From NCBI RefSeq assembly GCF_008704795.1, contig NZ_CP023690.1, forward strand, positions 3,296,501 through 3,360,500: 64,000 nucleotides of DNA, given 5' to 3'. A program made the translations under genes and the position numbers. The stretch is from Streptomyces spectabilis (GTDB lineage Bacteria > Actinomycetota > Actinomycetes > Streptomycetales > Streptomycetaceae). Below are positions 57,293 through 64,000 of this stretch, in pieces (position 1 is the first letter of the stretch; every line of letters begins with the position of its first letter). The notes under the pieces are model-generated. The model had not been told where the DNA came from, did not search any database, and worked only from the letters and a program-made list of their open reading frames with translations.

Positions 57293-58458
57293 ACGACACC
57301 CCGAGCTGGCAGCCCAACGTCGACTCTGACAAGGAGGACGAGGCGCCTCGGCGCCTCGTCCTTACCCCAGCGTCGACCATCCGGATCCGTCCGGTCCGCT
57401 GGCTGTGGGACACCACCCCCGAAGGGGCTCCGCCCACCTCGCACGGCCGCATCCCGCTCAACTCCCTGGCCATCGCTGCAGGCGGACCAGGCTTGGGCAA
57501 GTCGCAGTTCTCTGTCTGGCTCACGGCCCGAATTACCACCGGCACCCTGCCTGGCGAGTTGTGGGGGAAACCCCGTGGCGTCATCTACGCGGCCACCGAG
57601 GACTCGTGGACATACACGATCGCCCCGCGCCTCATCGCGGCCGGGGCCGACATGGACCTGGTATTCCGTGTCGACGTCCGCGACGACGAGGAGCTACACG
57701 CCCGGCTCACCCTGCCCAAGGACATCTCCCTCATGGGCAAAGCCGCAGAGGCGTACAGCGTCGGTCTGCTCGTCGCCGACCCACTGCTCTCGATGATCGA
57801 CGCCAGCATCAACGACTACCGGGCTGCCGAAGTCCGCGCCGCCCTGGAGCCGTTGGTCGCAGCCGCCGACCGGCACTGCTTCACCATCCTGGGCTTGGCC
57901 CACTTCACCAAGGCGGGCGGCTCCGACCCTCTCAGCCGCATCGCGGGATCCGGCGCGTTCGGCCAGCTCATCCGCAGCCTCATCGCGTTCGCCAAACAGG
58001 AAGGAGAGGACGGCGTGGACGAATTCGTCATGAGCCTGGAGAAGAACAACCTCGGCCGCCTCGGACTGCCCTCGCACACCTACGAGATTCAGTCCGTGAC
58101 CGTCGACACCGACGAGGGCCCGACCTACGTCTCCCGCTTCGTACTCGGCCCCGAATCGACGACGTCGGTCCGCGACGTCATGCGAGCCGAGACGAACGGA
58201 GACACGGGCAGCCTGTCCAGCGAGGTAGCCGAGTGGCTACAGGGCTGGCTCACCGACGTCGGCGGATCCGACGAGGCGCGCGCGATCAAGAAGGCCGCGC
58301 GTAAGGAGGGCTACAGCGACTCCGCCGTCGACCGCGCCAAGAAGAAGTTGAGCATTCAGTCGAAGCAGCAGGGCTTCGGGCGCGAGCGGACCGCCCACTG
58401 GTACCTGCCCGAGGCGTGGGCGAAGGCGGGCCACGCCGACCTCCCCCGTACAGCCTGA
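57289..58458 (+). CDS. RecA-like replicative ATPase/helicase (RepA, AAA_25 type)
   Basis: 389 residues. Walker A GGPGLGKS near 62, Walker B LLVADPLLS near 165, and the HFTKAGGSDPLSRIAGSGAF region typical of RepA/AAA_25 hexameric helicases. The C-terminus has a winged-helix-like tail (EARAIKKAARKEGYSDSAVDRAKKKL). The GTG start at 57289 overlaps the primase stop. The iteron-like repeats lie just 7 bp downstream, which supports a role in replication initiation of the element. Confidence 0.9.
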   Translation: MNDTPSWQPNVDSDKEDEAPRRLVLTPASTIRIRPVRWLWDTTPEGAPPTSHGRIPLNSLAIAAGGPGLGKSQFSVWLTARITTGTLPGELWGKPRGVIYAATEDSWTYTIAPRLIAAGADMDLVFRVDVRDDEELHARLTLPKDISLMGKAAEAYSVGLLVADPLLSMIDASINDYRAAEVRAALEPLVAAADRHCFTILGLAHFTKAGGSDPLSRIAGSGAFGQLIRSLIAFAKQEGEDGVDEFVMSLEKNNLGRLGLPSHTYEIQSVTVDTDEGPTYVSRFVLGPESTTSVRDVMRAETNGDTGSLSSEVAEWLQGWLTDVGGSDEARAIKKAARKEGYSDSAVDRAKKKLSIQSKQQGFGRERTAHWYLPEAWAKAGHADLPRTA

Positions 58459-58465
58459 CGAACAT

Positions 58466-58654
58466 GACGAGATTGGTGAGATTGGCTCCGACCTGCGGTT
58501 TCTTGCGCACCTGTCACTGACGAGATTGGTGAGATTGGTGACGAGATTGAGGAGCCCATTCTCACCATTCTCGTCACCCCGATCCCCAATCTCGTCACCA
58601 TTCTCGTCACCGCAAAACAGCAGGTCAGATCCATTCTCACCAATCTCATCAATC
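58466..58654. repeat. Iteron-like repeat block, candidate replication origin
   Basis: Short repeats of a GAGATTGGT-type unit. Plus-strand copies: 58466-58485 (GACGAGATTGGTGAGATTGG) and 58519-58552. Inverted copies with CCAATCTC/CATTCTCACC/CTCGTCACC units: 58557-58578, 58586-58611 and 58631-58654. The left half is therefore complementary to the right half. It lies directly downstream of the primase and helicase genes and before the next gene at 58,684. Such clusters typically bind a replication initiator. Confidence 0.7.
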
Positions 58655-58683
58655 AAAATTGTGTGTAAGGGAGACGGACGATC

Positions 58684-59109
58684 ATGGGGCAACATCATCC
58701 CGGCGAATGCTCCTGTCCGGAATGCCGCACTCGGGCCCGCCTGGCAGCCCCGACCCTGTATGGCTTCATCGGCCGACGGGCCGGCGAGCCCGAAACCGCC
58801 CAGCAGGTCTTCGCCTGGTGCCCTTGGTGCGCCAACTGGCACCGGCACGGCGACCGAACTAACCAACCTGGCGACGTCCTCCACCGGTCCCCGCACTGCG
58901 CCACCGGCACTCCCGGGCCCTACGAAGAGACCGGCTACCTGATCGCCGTCACGAACATCCCCCTGAGCGAGGTGTGGGGACAGATGAGGCGGTCTTCAGA
59001 CGCCCAACGGCTTGCCATCGGAGACGGGCGAGTCACACCGGCTATCGAGCGACTGCGCGCCCAGTTGCTGCCCATCCTGCGGCCCCAGCACCATGGCGGG
59101 CGAACGTGA
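58684..59109 (+). CDS. Zinc-binding hypothetical protein
   Basis: 141 residues, ATG 58684 after AAGGGAG. Three Cys/His groups are visible (HPGECSCPEC, AWCPWCANWHRHG, HRSPHC), so it probably binds one or more zinc ions. Function unknown. First gene after the iteron block; overlaps the next start. Confidence 0.78.
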   Translation: MGQHHPGECSCPECRTRARLAAPTLYGFIGRRAGEPETAQQVFAWCPWCANWHRHGDRTNQPGDVLHRSPHCATGTPGPYEETGYLIAVTNIPLSEVWGQMRRSSDAQRLAIGDGRVTPAIERLRAQLLPILRPQHHGGRT

Positions 59110-59321
59110 ACGTCGACGACGTCATAGCCGAGCGGATAGCCGCAGCCCGCCGCCGCATCGAAGCGGCCAAGAAGCGCCGCGCCGCCCTCAACGCCTCCCG
59201 TCAGCGCGGCCTCGCCATCCGGCACGCCGCCAAGCTCCGCAACCAGGCCGGCGCCCGCGCGGCCAACGGAACTGCGGGGGTCACTCCGACCCCCGCAAAC
59301 AGCACCGAGGAGAACCAGTGA
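59106..59321 (+). CDS. Small basic helical protein
   Basis: 71 residues from GTG 59106, overlapping both neighbours. Highly basic coiled coil (RIAAARRRIEAAKKRRAALN), possibly a nucleic-acid-binding or structural protein. No family recognised. Confidence 0.68.
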   Translation: MNVDDVIAERIAAARRRIEAAKKRRAALNASRQRGLAIRHAAKLRNQAGARAANGTAGVTPTPANSTEENQ

Positions 59322-59707
59322 CCGACATCGACCTGACGACCCGGGCCCTTGAGCCCGTCTCCCAGTTCGTCCTCACCACCTCCCACGGCGACAACGACCC
59401 GCACCGCCTGCTCGCTTTCCACCGCACCTTCGGCGCGGCCATGGAGGCATACGAGATCCGGTACCACCAAGCTCGCCACCACGAAGAGCAGCCCGAGGCC
59501 ACCGCCCGCGAGGAAGCCCTGTACGCCGCGCTCGCCGCAGCCGGGCGCCCCTACGCTGCTGCCGCCCTCAGCCGAGCCGCCAGCGTTCTCGGCGACAAGT
59601 TCAACGAGACCACATTCCTGGCACTCGGCGACACCGCCGCCGCGCTCGACCTGGCCATCGTCGAAGACCTCAACGGGGCCAACGGCACGGGCGAGGACGA
59701 CGCCTGA
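59318..59707 (+). CDS. Hypothetical protein
   Basis: 129 residues from GTG 59318 (GTGA). All-helical, soluble, acidic C-terminus. No family recognised. Confidence 0.72.
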   Translation: MTDIDLTTRALEPVSQFVLTTSHGDNDPHRLLAFHRTFGAAMEAYEIRYHQARHHEEQPEATAREEALYAALAAAGRPYAAAALSRAASVLGDKFNETTFLALGDTAAALDLAIVEDLNGANGTGEDDA

Positions 59708-59807
59708 CCCGCACGACACCGGCCTGCCCCGACGCAACCGGGCCCGGCCTCCCACCCAGCACCCCAGGTGCTCCAGATGGAACACCTCTCCACCGAAGGA
59801 GTCCGCC

Positions 59808-60299
59808 ATGTCTGGCGAGACAGTGATCACGGTCGTCGGCAATCTGGTCGATGATCCCGAGCTGCGCTTCACCCCGGCCGGCGCCGCCGTCGCCAAGTTC
59901 CGTATCGCATCCACCCCGCGCCGCTTCAACAAGACGACGAACGCTTGGGAAGACGGCGACGCCCTGTTCCTCACCTGCTCGGTGTGGCGGCAGGCCGCCG
60001 AGAACGCCGCCGAGTCCCTCACCCGCGGGATGCGCGTCATCGTGCAGGGCCGCCTCAAGCAGCGCTCCTACGAGGACCGGGAAGGCGTGAAGCGCACCGT
60101 CTACGAGCTCGACGTCGACGACGTCGGCCCGTCCCTGGCCCGCGCCACCGCGAAAGTCACCAAGAACCCGGCCGGTGGCGGGCACCCGGCAGCTGACCCA
60201 AATGGGTCACCTGACCCGTGGGCGAGCGCCCGGCCCGCGAACGGCCAGCAGCAGCCGGCCGGGCAGAGTGCGGGGTACTCCGATGAGCCCCCTTTTTGA
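59808..60299 (+). CDS. ssb: Single-stranded DNA-binding protein
   Basis: 163-residue SSB. The OB-fold start [18 protein letters not shown] and the [21 protein letters not shown] strand are typical, with a Gly/Pro/Gln-rich linker and the acidic interaction tip SDEPPF at the end. It is an element-encoded SSB accompanying the primase and helicase. ATG 59808; spacer of 100 bp before it. Confidence 0.95.
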   Translation: MSGETVITVVGNLVDDPELRFTPAGAAVAKFRIASTPRRFNKTTNAWEDGDALFLTCSVWRQAAENAAESLTRGMRVIVQGRLKQRSYEDREGVKRTVYELDVDDVGPSLARATAKVTKNPAGGGHPAADPNGSPDPWASARPANGQQQPAGQSAGYSDEPPF

Positions 60300-60326
60300 T
60301 CAACGCTGCCCCGGCGAGGAGACACC

Positions 60327-60950
60327 GTGAACGCGTGCGGACTTTGCGAACGGCCGTCGGAGCACAGCTACCTGTGCCCCGGCTGCGCCCGCGGCCTGGC
60401 CGAGAGCCTCGACCAACTGCCGGTCCTGCACGACGAGCTGGTCGAGTGTCTGGTGCCGCGCCGGTACGGCTTCGGTGACATCGTCGCCACCAGGGGCGCG
60501 GCGGGCCCGCGGTCCCCGCTCGACGAGGACGTCCTCGACGAGATGAACAGCGGGCACATGGCGGCCGTCGTGCACCTGTGGCGGGTGGACGTACAGCGGG
60601 TGCGCTGGCCCTCGCACGGGGAGCCACCGCCCGCCGGGCTGGCCGCGGACTGCCGGTGGCTGGCGATGGAACTCAACTGGATCGCCGCCGAGTACGTGGC
60701 CGCCGGGGACCTGGCGCGCGAGGTGAGCGACCTGGAGCGCGACGCCCGCTCGATCGTCGGCGATCCGGCGCCGCGGCCGCAGCGGCTCGGCACGTGCGTG
60801 GCGGTCGACACCGGGGGCGTCGTGTGCGGGGCCGTCATCAAGCGCATGCCGGGGCAGACCCGGCTCCGGTGCCGGTGGTGCGGCTACACCTACGAGACCG
60901 CGCAGGACTGGATGCGCCTTCAGCATTTTCAGCCGGAAGAAGTAGCGTGA
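60327..60950 (+). CDS. Zinc-ribbon hypothetical protein
   Basis: 207 residues from GTG 60327 after GAGGAG. Two treble-clef or zinc-ribbon ends: CGLCERPSEHSYLCPGC at the N-terminus and CRWCGYTYE at the C-terminus with an earlier Cys (VVCGAV). The middle is helical (ELNWIAAEYVAAGDLAREVSDLERD). It resembles proteins common in Streptomyces phages and integrative elements; role unknown. Confidence 0.8.
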   Translation: MNACGLCERPSEHSYLCPGCARGLAESLDQLPVLHDELVECLVPRRYGFGDIVATRGAAGPRSPLDEDVLDEMNSGHMAAVVHLWRVDVQRVRWPSHGEPPPAGLAADCRWLAMELNWIAAEYVAAGDLAREVSDLERDARSIVGDPAPRPQRLGTCVAVDTGGVVCGAVIKRMPGQTRLRCRWCGYTYETAQDWMRLQHFQPEEVA

Positions 60951-61234
60951 AATCCTTGCGTCAAACCCCCGGGTTGGATACCTTACTGGGGATGGAACCG
61001 CAACCCTGGCGGGAGCGGATACGCGACGAGGACAAGCTGTTGGAGCAGCTCAACCAACTCGCCTCCCAGGCCGCCGACCGCCGCGCTCAAGCGCTGCTCG
61101 ACGGCGTGGACGAACTCGGCACGATCGCCGACGTCGCCCGCGACCTCGGCAAGAGCTGGACCGCCGTCGACAAGGCGATCAAAAAGTACGAGAGCAAGAA
61201 GGCGTCCACCACAGACGCCCCCACAACCGAATAG
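60947..61234 (+). CDS. Small helix-turn-helix protein
   Basis: 95 residues from GTG 60947, overlapping the previous stop. The C-terminal half carries an HTH-like segment (TIADVARDLGKSWTAVDKAIKK). An internal ATG at 60992 could be an alternative start. Probably a DNA-binding regulator within the element. Confidence 0.72.
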   Translation: MKSLRQTPGLDTLLGMEPQPWRERIRDEDKLLEQLNQLASQAADRRAQALLDGVDELGTIADVARDLGKSWTAVDKAIKKYESKKASTTDAPTTE

Positions 61235-61330
61235 ACGAGGGCCGGACAGCAGCTCTCAGGTGTTGGAGCACCCGAGGCGCGCGCACCGCCCGACCCTCTA
61301 CCGAACATCCTGACTAGACCAGGAGTCGGC

Positions 61331-61492
61331 ATGACCGATCATGTCGCGGGCCGTTCCGTGCCCGCAAGTTCCCTACCGTCCCGGCGTCTCGTCGCTGCGG
61401 GCATCATCCGCCGCACCCCGGGCCGCACCCTCACAGTGCGCGCCACCCCGGCGGGCGTCACCGGCATCATCCGCAAGGCGGTGACCCGGTGA
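61331..61492 (+). CDS. Small basic hypothetical protein
   Basis: 53 residues, ATG 61331 after AGGAG, stop overlapping the next GTG (GTGA). Two IIR-type repeats (AAGIIRRTPG and TGIIRKAVTR). Too short for most gene callers, but the ribosome site and coupling support it. Confidence 0.62.
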   Translation: MTDHVAGRSVPASSLPSRRLVAAGIIRRTPGRTLTVRATPAGVTGIIRKAVTR

Positions 61493-61689
61493 CCCACACG
61501 GCCATCCACCCTGTGGATAACCCAACCCCGCCCAGCACCCTCACCACCGCGGTCCACGTCGCGCAGCAGATGCTCGGCGCCTACGGCAGCAGCAGCCGCG
61601 ACGGCTTCGACTACGCCGAGGCCTACGGCGCCCTCCGCGAATCCCTGCGCATCCTGCTCCGCGCCGTCGAGGCGGGTGAGAACGCATGA
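61489..61689 (+). CDS. Small hypothetical protein
   Basis: 66 residues from GTG 61489 (GTGA overlap). Helical, no known domain. Coupled to the next gene by ATGA. Confidence 0.65.
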   Translation: MTHTAIHPVDNPTPPSTLTTAVHVAQQMLGAYGSSSRDGFDYAEAYGALRESLRILLRAVEAGENA

Positions 61690-62414
61690 GGTACCCACAC
61701 CTGCCTGCCTACGGGCCCACCGAAGCCCACGCCGACGAGGACGCCAGGCCCGACGTCGTCGTGCGTGTCGCCTACGCCTTGGACCGTGAGCAGCTGCTGG
61801 CGGCCCTGTCGATCGGCTTCACGGAGCTGGACCCGGACCGCGCGCCTGAGGACCTGACGGTCGACGAGGTGCGGCGGGAGGTCGAGGGCTGGCTGGCCGC
61901 GCAGGGGATCATCGAGCTTGAGCGCTATGTGATCCAGGGGCAGCTGACCGCGTACCCGCCCAAGCAGCAGGCCGTGATGGATGCGCTTGCCGCCGCCCTG
62001 GTCCGCGCGTATCCGCCGCCTCCCGCCGAGGAGCCGGACACCGGCCCCCGCTACGGCGACGGCACCGTGAACGTGCACACGCGCGACGCCGGACGCATCA
62101 CGCTGCGCGAGCCCCGGTGGTGCATCGGCGAGCACCGCGGCGGCGAGTACCGCGTCGACGTCCACCATATGGGCGCCACCCAGCACACGCGGTTCCACAC
62201 CCCCATGGGCCCGGCCTATGTCGCCCTGAGTGCGGCGCAGAGCCCCCTCTCATCCCAGCCGCAGCCGGAGCTCCATGCGGAGGTTTCGGGCAGCTGGTCG
62301 ATGACGTGCGACACGCACGTCGCGCGGGCCGCCGACGCCCTCGAAGAGATGGCCGCTCACCTGCGCGGTCAGCAAGCCCTACTCGCTCAGCTCGAGGACG
62401 GAGGCCCTCGGTAA
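61686..62414 (+). CDS. Hypothetical protein with C-terminal His/Cys-rich domain
   Basis: 242 residues, ATG 61686. The C-terminal half (RWCIGEHRGGEYRVDVHH, then SGSWSMTCDTHV) resembles the metal-binding family seen at 54,079. Function unknown. Its TAA overlaps the next ATG (TAATG). Confidence 0.75.
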   Translation: MRYPHLPAYGPTEAHADEDARPDVVVRVAYALDREQLLAALSIGFTELDPDRAPEDLTVDEVRREVEGWLAAQGIIELERYVIQGQLTAYPPKQQAVMDALAAALVRAYPPPPAEEPDTGPRYGDGTVNVHTRDAGRITLREPRWCIGEHRGGEYRVDVHHMGATQHTRFHTPMGPAYVALSAAQSPLSSQPQPELHAEVSGSWSMTCDTHVARAADALEEMAAHLRGQQALLAQLEDGGPR

Positions 62415-62659
62415 TGCTCAAGAAGACACGAGCCCGGCGCGCCGCCGCTGTGCGCCACCGCCAGCTGCTCGACACCGCCGAGCGAGTCGTCCGCCGCCAC
62501 ATCCTCGAGGGGCAGTCCGGCAGCGACGCCACTCCCGCCGAGATGGTCGCTCTCGCGTTTGGCCGCCTCGCTCTGCACATCGACGAGGACGAGGCCCGCG
62601 ACTACCTCAACGCTGTCCTCGTCGAGCGCGGATACCCGCTCCCCGGGGGTGCCCAGTGA
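62414..62659 (+). CDS. Small hypothetical protein
   Basis: 81 residues, ATG 62414 overlapping the previous stop. Basic N-terminus (KKTRARRAAAVRHRQ) and an acidic C-terminal helix. No family recognised. Confidence 0.68.
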   Translation: MLKKTRARRAAAVRHRQLLDTAERVVRRHILEGQSGSDATPAEMVALAFGRLALHIDEDEARDYLNAVLVERGYPLPGGAQ

Positions 62660-63765
62660 GCACCCGCGAACTCACCCGCCCCCAGAAGGGCATGCTGGCG
62701 GCCGCCGCCGTCCCGATGCTCGCCGTCGGCGGCTTCGGCGCCTGGGGCACCTACACCAACGTCGTCACCGAGTTCCACCGTGCCGCGACCGCCATGGGCG
62801 TCGTCGCCGCCGGCGAGGGCCTCACCCTCGTCCTGGCGCTCACCATGCTGGCCCTGACCCTCCTCGGGCAGGCCACGCCCCGCCCTGTCCACATCGGCCT
62901 GTGGCTGGCCCCGGTCGCCGCCTCCGGTGTCGGCATCTCCATCGCCGACACCGTCACCGAGGCCGTCGTCTACGCCGCCACCCCGCTCGCCATGAGCGGC
63001 GCCGCCGAGGGCCTCGGCCTGATTGCCCGCCGCATCGTCATCTACACCACCGGCATCGACGCCGAAGCACGCCGCCGCATCGCCGACACCGTGCAGCGCT
63101 TGGCCTACGAGCAGGCCGTGGCCGAGCGGCACCCCGACGAGGACAAGCGCGAGGCCGCGCTGCGCAAGTCCTGGAAGCTCGCCCAGGACATCGGCCGCGA
63201 CGACCCCGAGCTGGCCGAGGGCCTCGTCGCAGTACAGCGCGAGCGCCTGAGGCAGGGAGCCGACGGGGCCTTGGCGGGCATGCTCACCGCGGCGCCCGCC
63301 CCGAAGCAGGTCGGCCCCGCCCGGCAGGAAACAGCCGAGGAAGTCCTGCGCCGGAAGCTCGCCACGATGGGCGCCGAGGATGCGGTGCGCCTCGTGCGTG
63401 ATGCGCACCCGGATGCGCCACTGGCCGAACTCGTGGAGATCTGCAACGACCACGGTGTGCACGTCACTCCCGTACAGGTCGCTGTCATCCTCGACCAGCG
63501 GCCCGAGCAGCACACCGTGTATCGACAGGATGCACCTGATGCGCCGCTGGTCAGCGGTCTGCCGCTCGTCACCGTCGAGGGCGCCGTCGTCGAAGCTGCA
63601 TCCTTCCTCGGCCCGGACGCCAAGGCCCGCCAGATCTCCGAGCATCTCGCTCGCCACCGGCGCCTCGTCGTCGCCGAACCGTACATCCGCACCGCACTCT
63701 CCCGCGAAGCCAAGCGCCAGCAGGGCCAGGCCCCGGCCAAGCCGATGGAGGGCGGATACGCATGA
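62656..63765 (+). CDS. Membrane protein, likely plasmid transfer/spread type
   Basis: 369 residues from GTG 62656. Three hydrophobic segments in the first 115 residues (about 14-35, 45-70, 76-110) are followed by a soluble C-terminal region (about 145-369) that may contain an HTH. This layout resembles DUF2637 or Spd-type proteins of Streptomyces conjugative plasmids, which aid intramycelial spread. The context of replication genes and a following small membrane gene supports a transfer role; this is inference. Confidence 0.75.
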   Translation: MSTRELTRPQKGMLAAAAVPMLAVGGFGAWGTYTNVVTEFHRAATAMGVVAAGEGLTLVLALTMLALTLLGQATPRPVHIGLWLAPVAASGVGISIADTVTEAVVYAATPLAMSGAAEGLGLIARRIVIYTTGIDAEARRRIADTVQRLAYEQAVAERHPDEDKREAALRKSWKLAQDIGRDDPELAEGLVAVQRERLRQGADGALAGMLTAAPAPKQVGPARQETAEEVLRRKLATMGAEDAVRLVRDAHPDAPLAELVEICNDHGVHVTPVQVAVILDQRPEQHTVYRQDAPDAPLVSGLPLVTVEGAVVEAASFLGPDAKARQISEHLARHRRLVVAEPYIRTALSREAKRQQGQAPAKPMEGGYA

Positions 63766-63938
63766 TGCGCATCATCATCGGCATCACCCTCGGCGTGCTC
63801 TACATCCTGTGGCCGCCCCTCCCCGCCGCCACCGCCGCCATCCTCGGCTGGCTCATCTCCCAGCCACTCGTGATCGCCTTCGTGCTCGGCGCCGTCGCCC
63901 GCCCGCACCTCCACATGCCGAAGGGGTGGACAAAGTGA
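63762..63938 (+). CDS. Small membrane protein (Spd-like)
   Basis: 58 residues, nearly all hydrophobic (IIIGITLGVLYILW and ILGWLISQPLVIAFVLG), so two membrane helices. ATG 63762 overlaps the previous stop, and its own stop overlaps the next GTG. Typical of spread or transfer accessory genes. Confidence 0.72.
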   Translation: MMRIIIGITLGVLYILWPPLPAATAAILGWLISQPLVIAFVLGAVARPHLHMPKGWTK

Positions 63939-64000
63939 ACGAGCCCCTCGCTAAAGCCGAGGCCGCCGTGACCGAGGCGGAGAGCAACACCGCCGCCGTG
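63935..64000 (+). CDS. Start of a further element gene (partial)
   Basis: GTG 63935 overlaps the previous stop (GTGA) and opens a frame that runs off the window (NEPLAKAEAAVTEAESN). Only 22 codons are visible, so the product is unknown. An FtsK-like transfer gene is one possibility in this position. Confidence 0.55.
   Translation, partial: MNEPLAKAEAAVTEAESNTAAV

Overview
The window looks like Streptomyces chromosome: GC-rich throughout, many GTG starts, translationally coupled genes (ATGA/GTGA/TGATG overlaps), a modular type I polyketide synthase (PKS), a SARP regulator, rare TTA codons in regulatory genes, and an integrative element next to a tRNA fragment.

Region 1 (1-27,982, mostly minus strand) is part of a PKS gene cluster that runs off the left edge. 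In transcription order it holds a five-gene methoxymalonyl-ACP cassette (3-hydroxyacyl-CoA dehydrogenase, O-methyltransferase, ACP, acyl-CoA dehydrogenase, FkbH-like protein), a SARP regulator, a one-module PKS (KS-AT-DH-ER-KR-ACP), a two-module PKS, and a class III aminotransferase fused to an acyl-ACP-reductase-like domain. The second module of the second PKS keeps KS and ACP, but its AT, DH and KR have all lost catalytic residues and the AT is shortened. With the aminotransferase-reductase next door, this suggests an assembly line that ends by reductive release and amination. A LuxR-type regulator with a TTA codon and a flavin reductase lie upstream.

Region 2 (28,282-35,331) holds a zinc carboxypeptidase with a coupled small protein, a secreted Rhs/YD-repeat protein followed by a two-helix membrane protein (possible immunity partner), and a decayed copy of a locus whose intact version lies at 36,298-39,076 (XRE/TPR regulator, small CGPC-type protein, methyltransferase).

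Region 3 (35,332-49,720) is a type I-E CRISPR-Cas island: a short array, a one-repeat array, and an intact five-gene Cascade operon (cas6e, cas5, cas7, cse2, cse1), but no cas3, cas1 or cas2 anywhere in the window. Divergent from the operon is a 1,165-aa STAND-type NTPase with an N-terminal HTH. A two-repeat mini-array sits in the cse1 promoter region. The CRISPR leader exists in three copies, and a roughly 360-bp block including it recurs at both ends of the island.

Region 4 (50,204-64,000) is the left part of an integrative element at a tRNA(CAU) gene. It has a 3'-tRNA fragment as attachment site, a tyrosine integrase, divergent XRE regulators around a perfect inverted repeat, an excisionase-like protein, and a long plus-strand operon of small overlapping genes. 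That operon includes a TOPRIM primase, a RecA-like helicase followed by an iteron-like repeat block, SSB, and membrane proteins of conjugation type. The element continues past the right edge. A second, older tRNA 3'-end scar lies at about 49,183.
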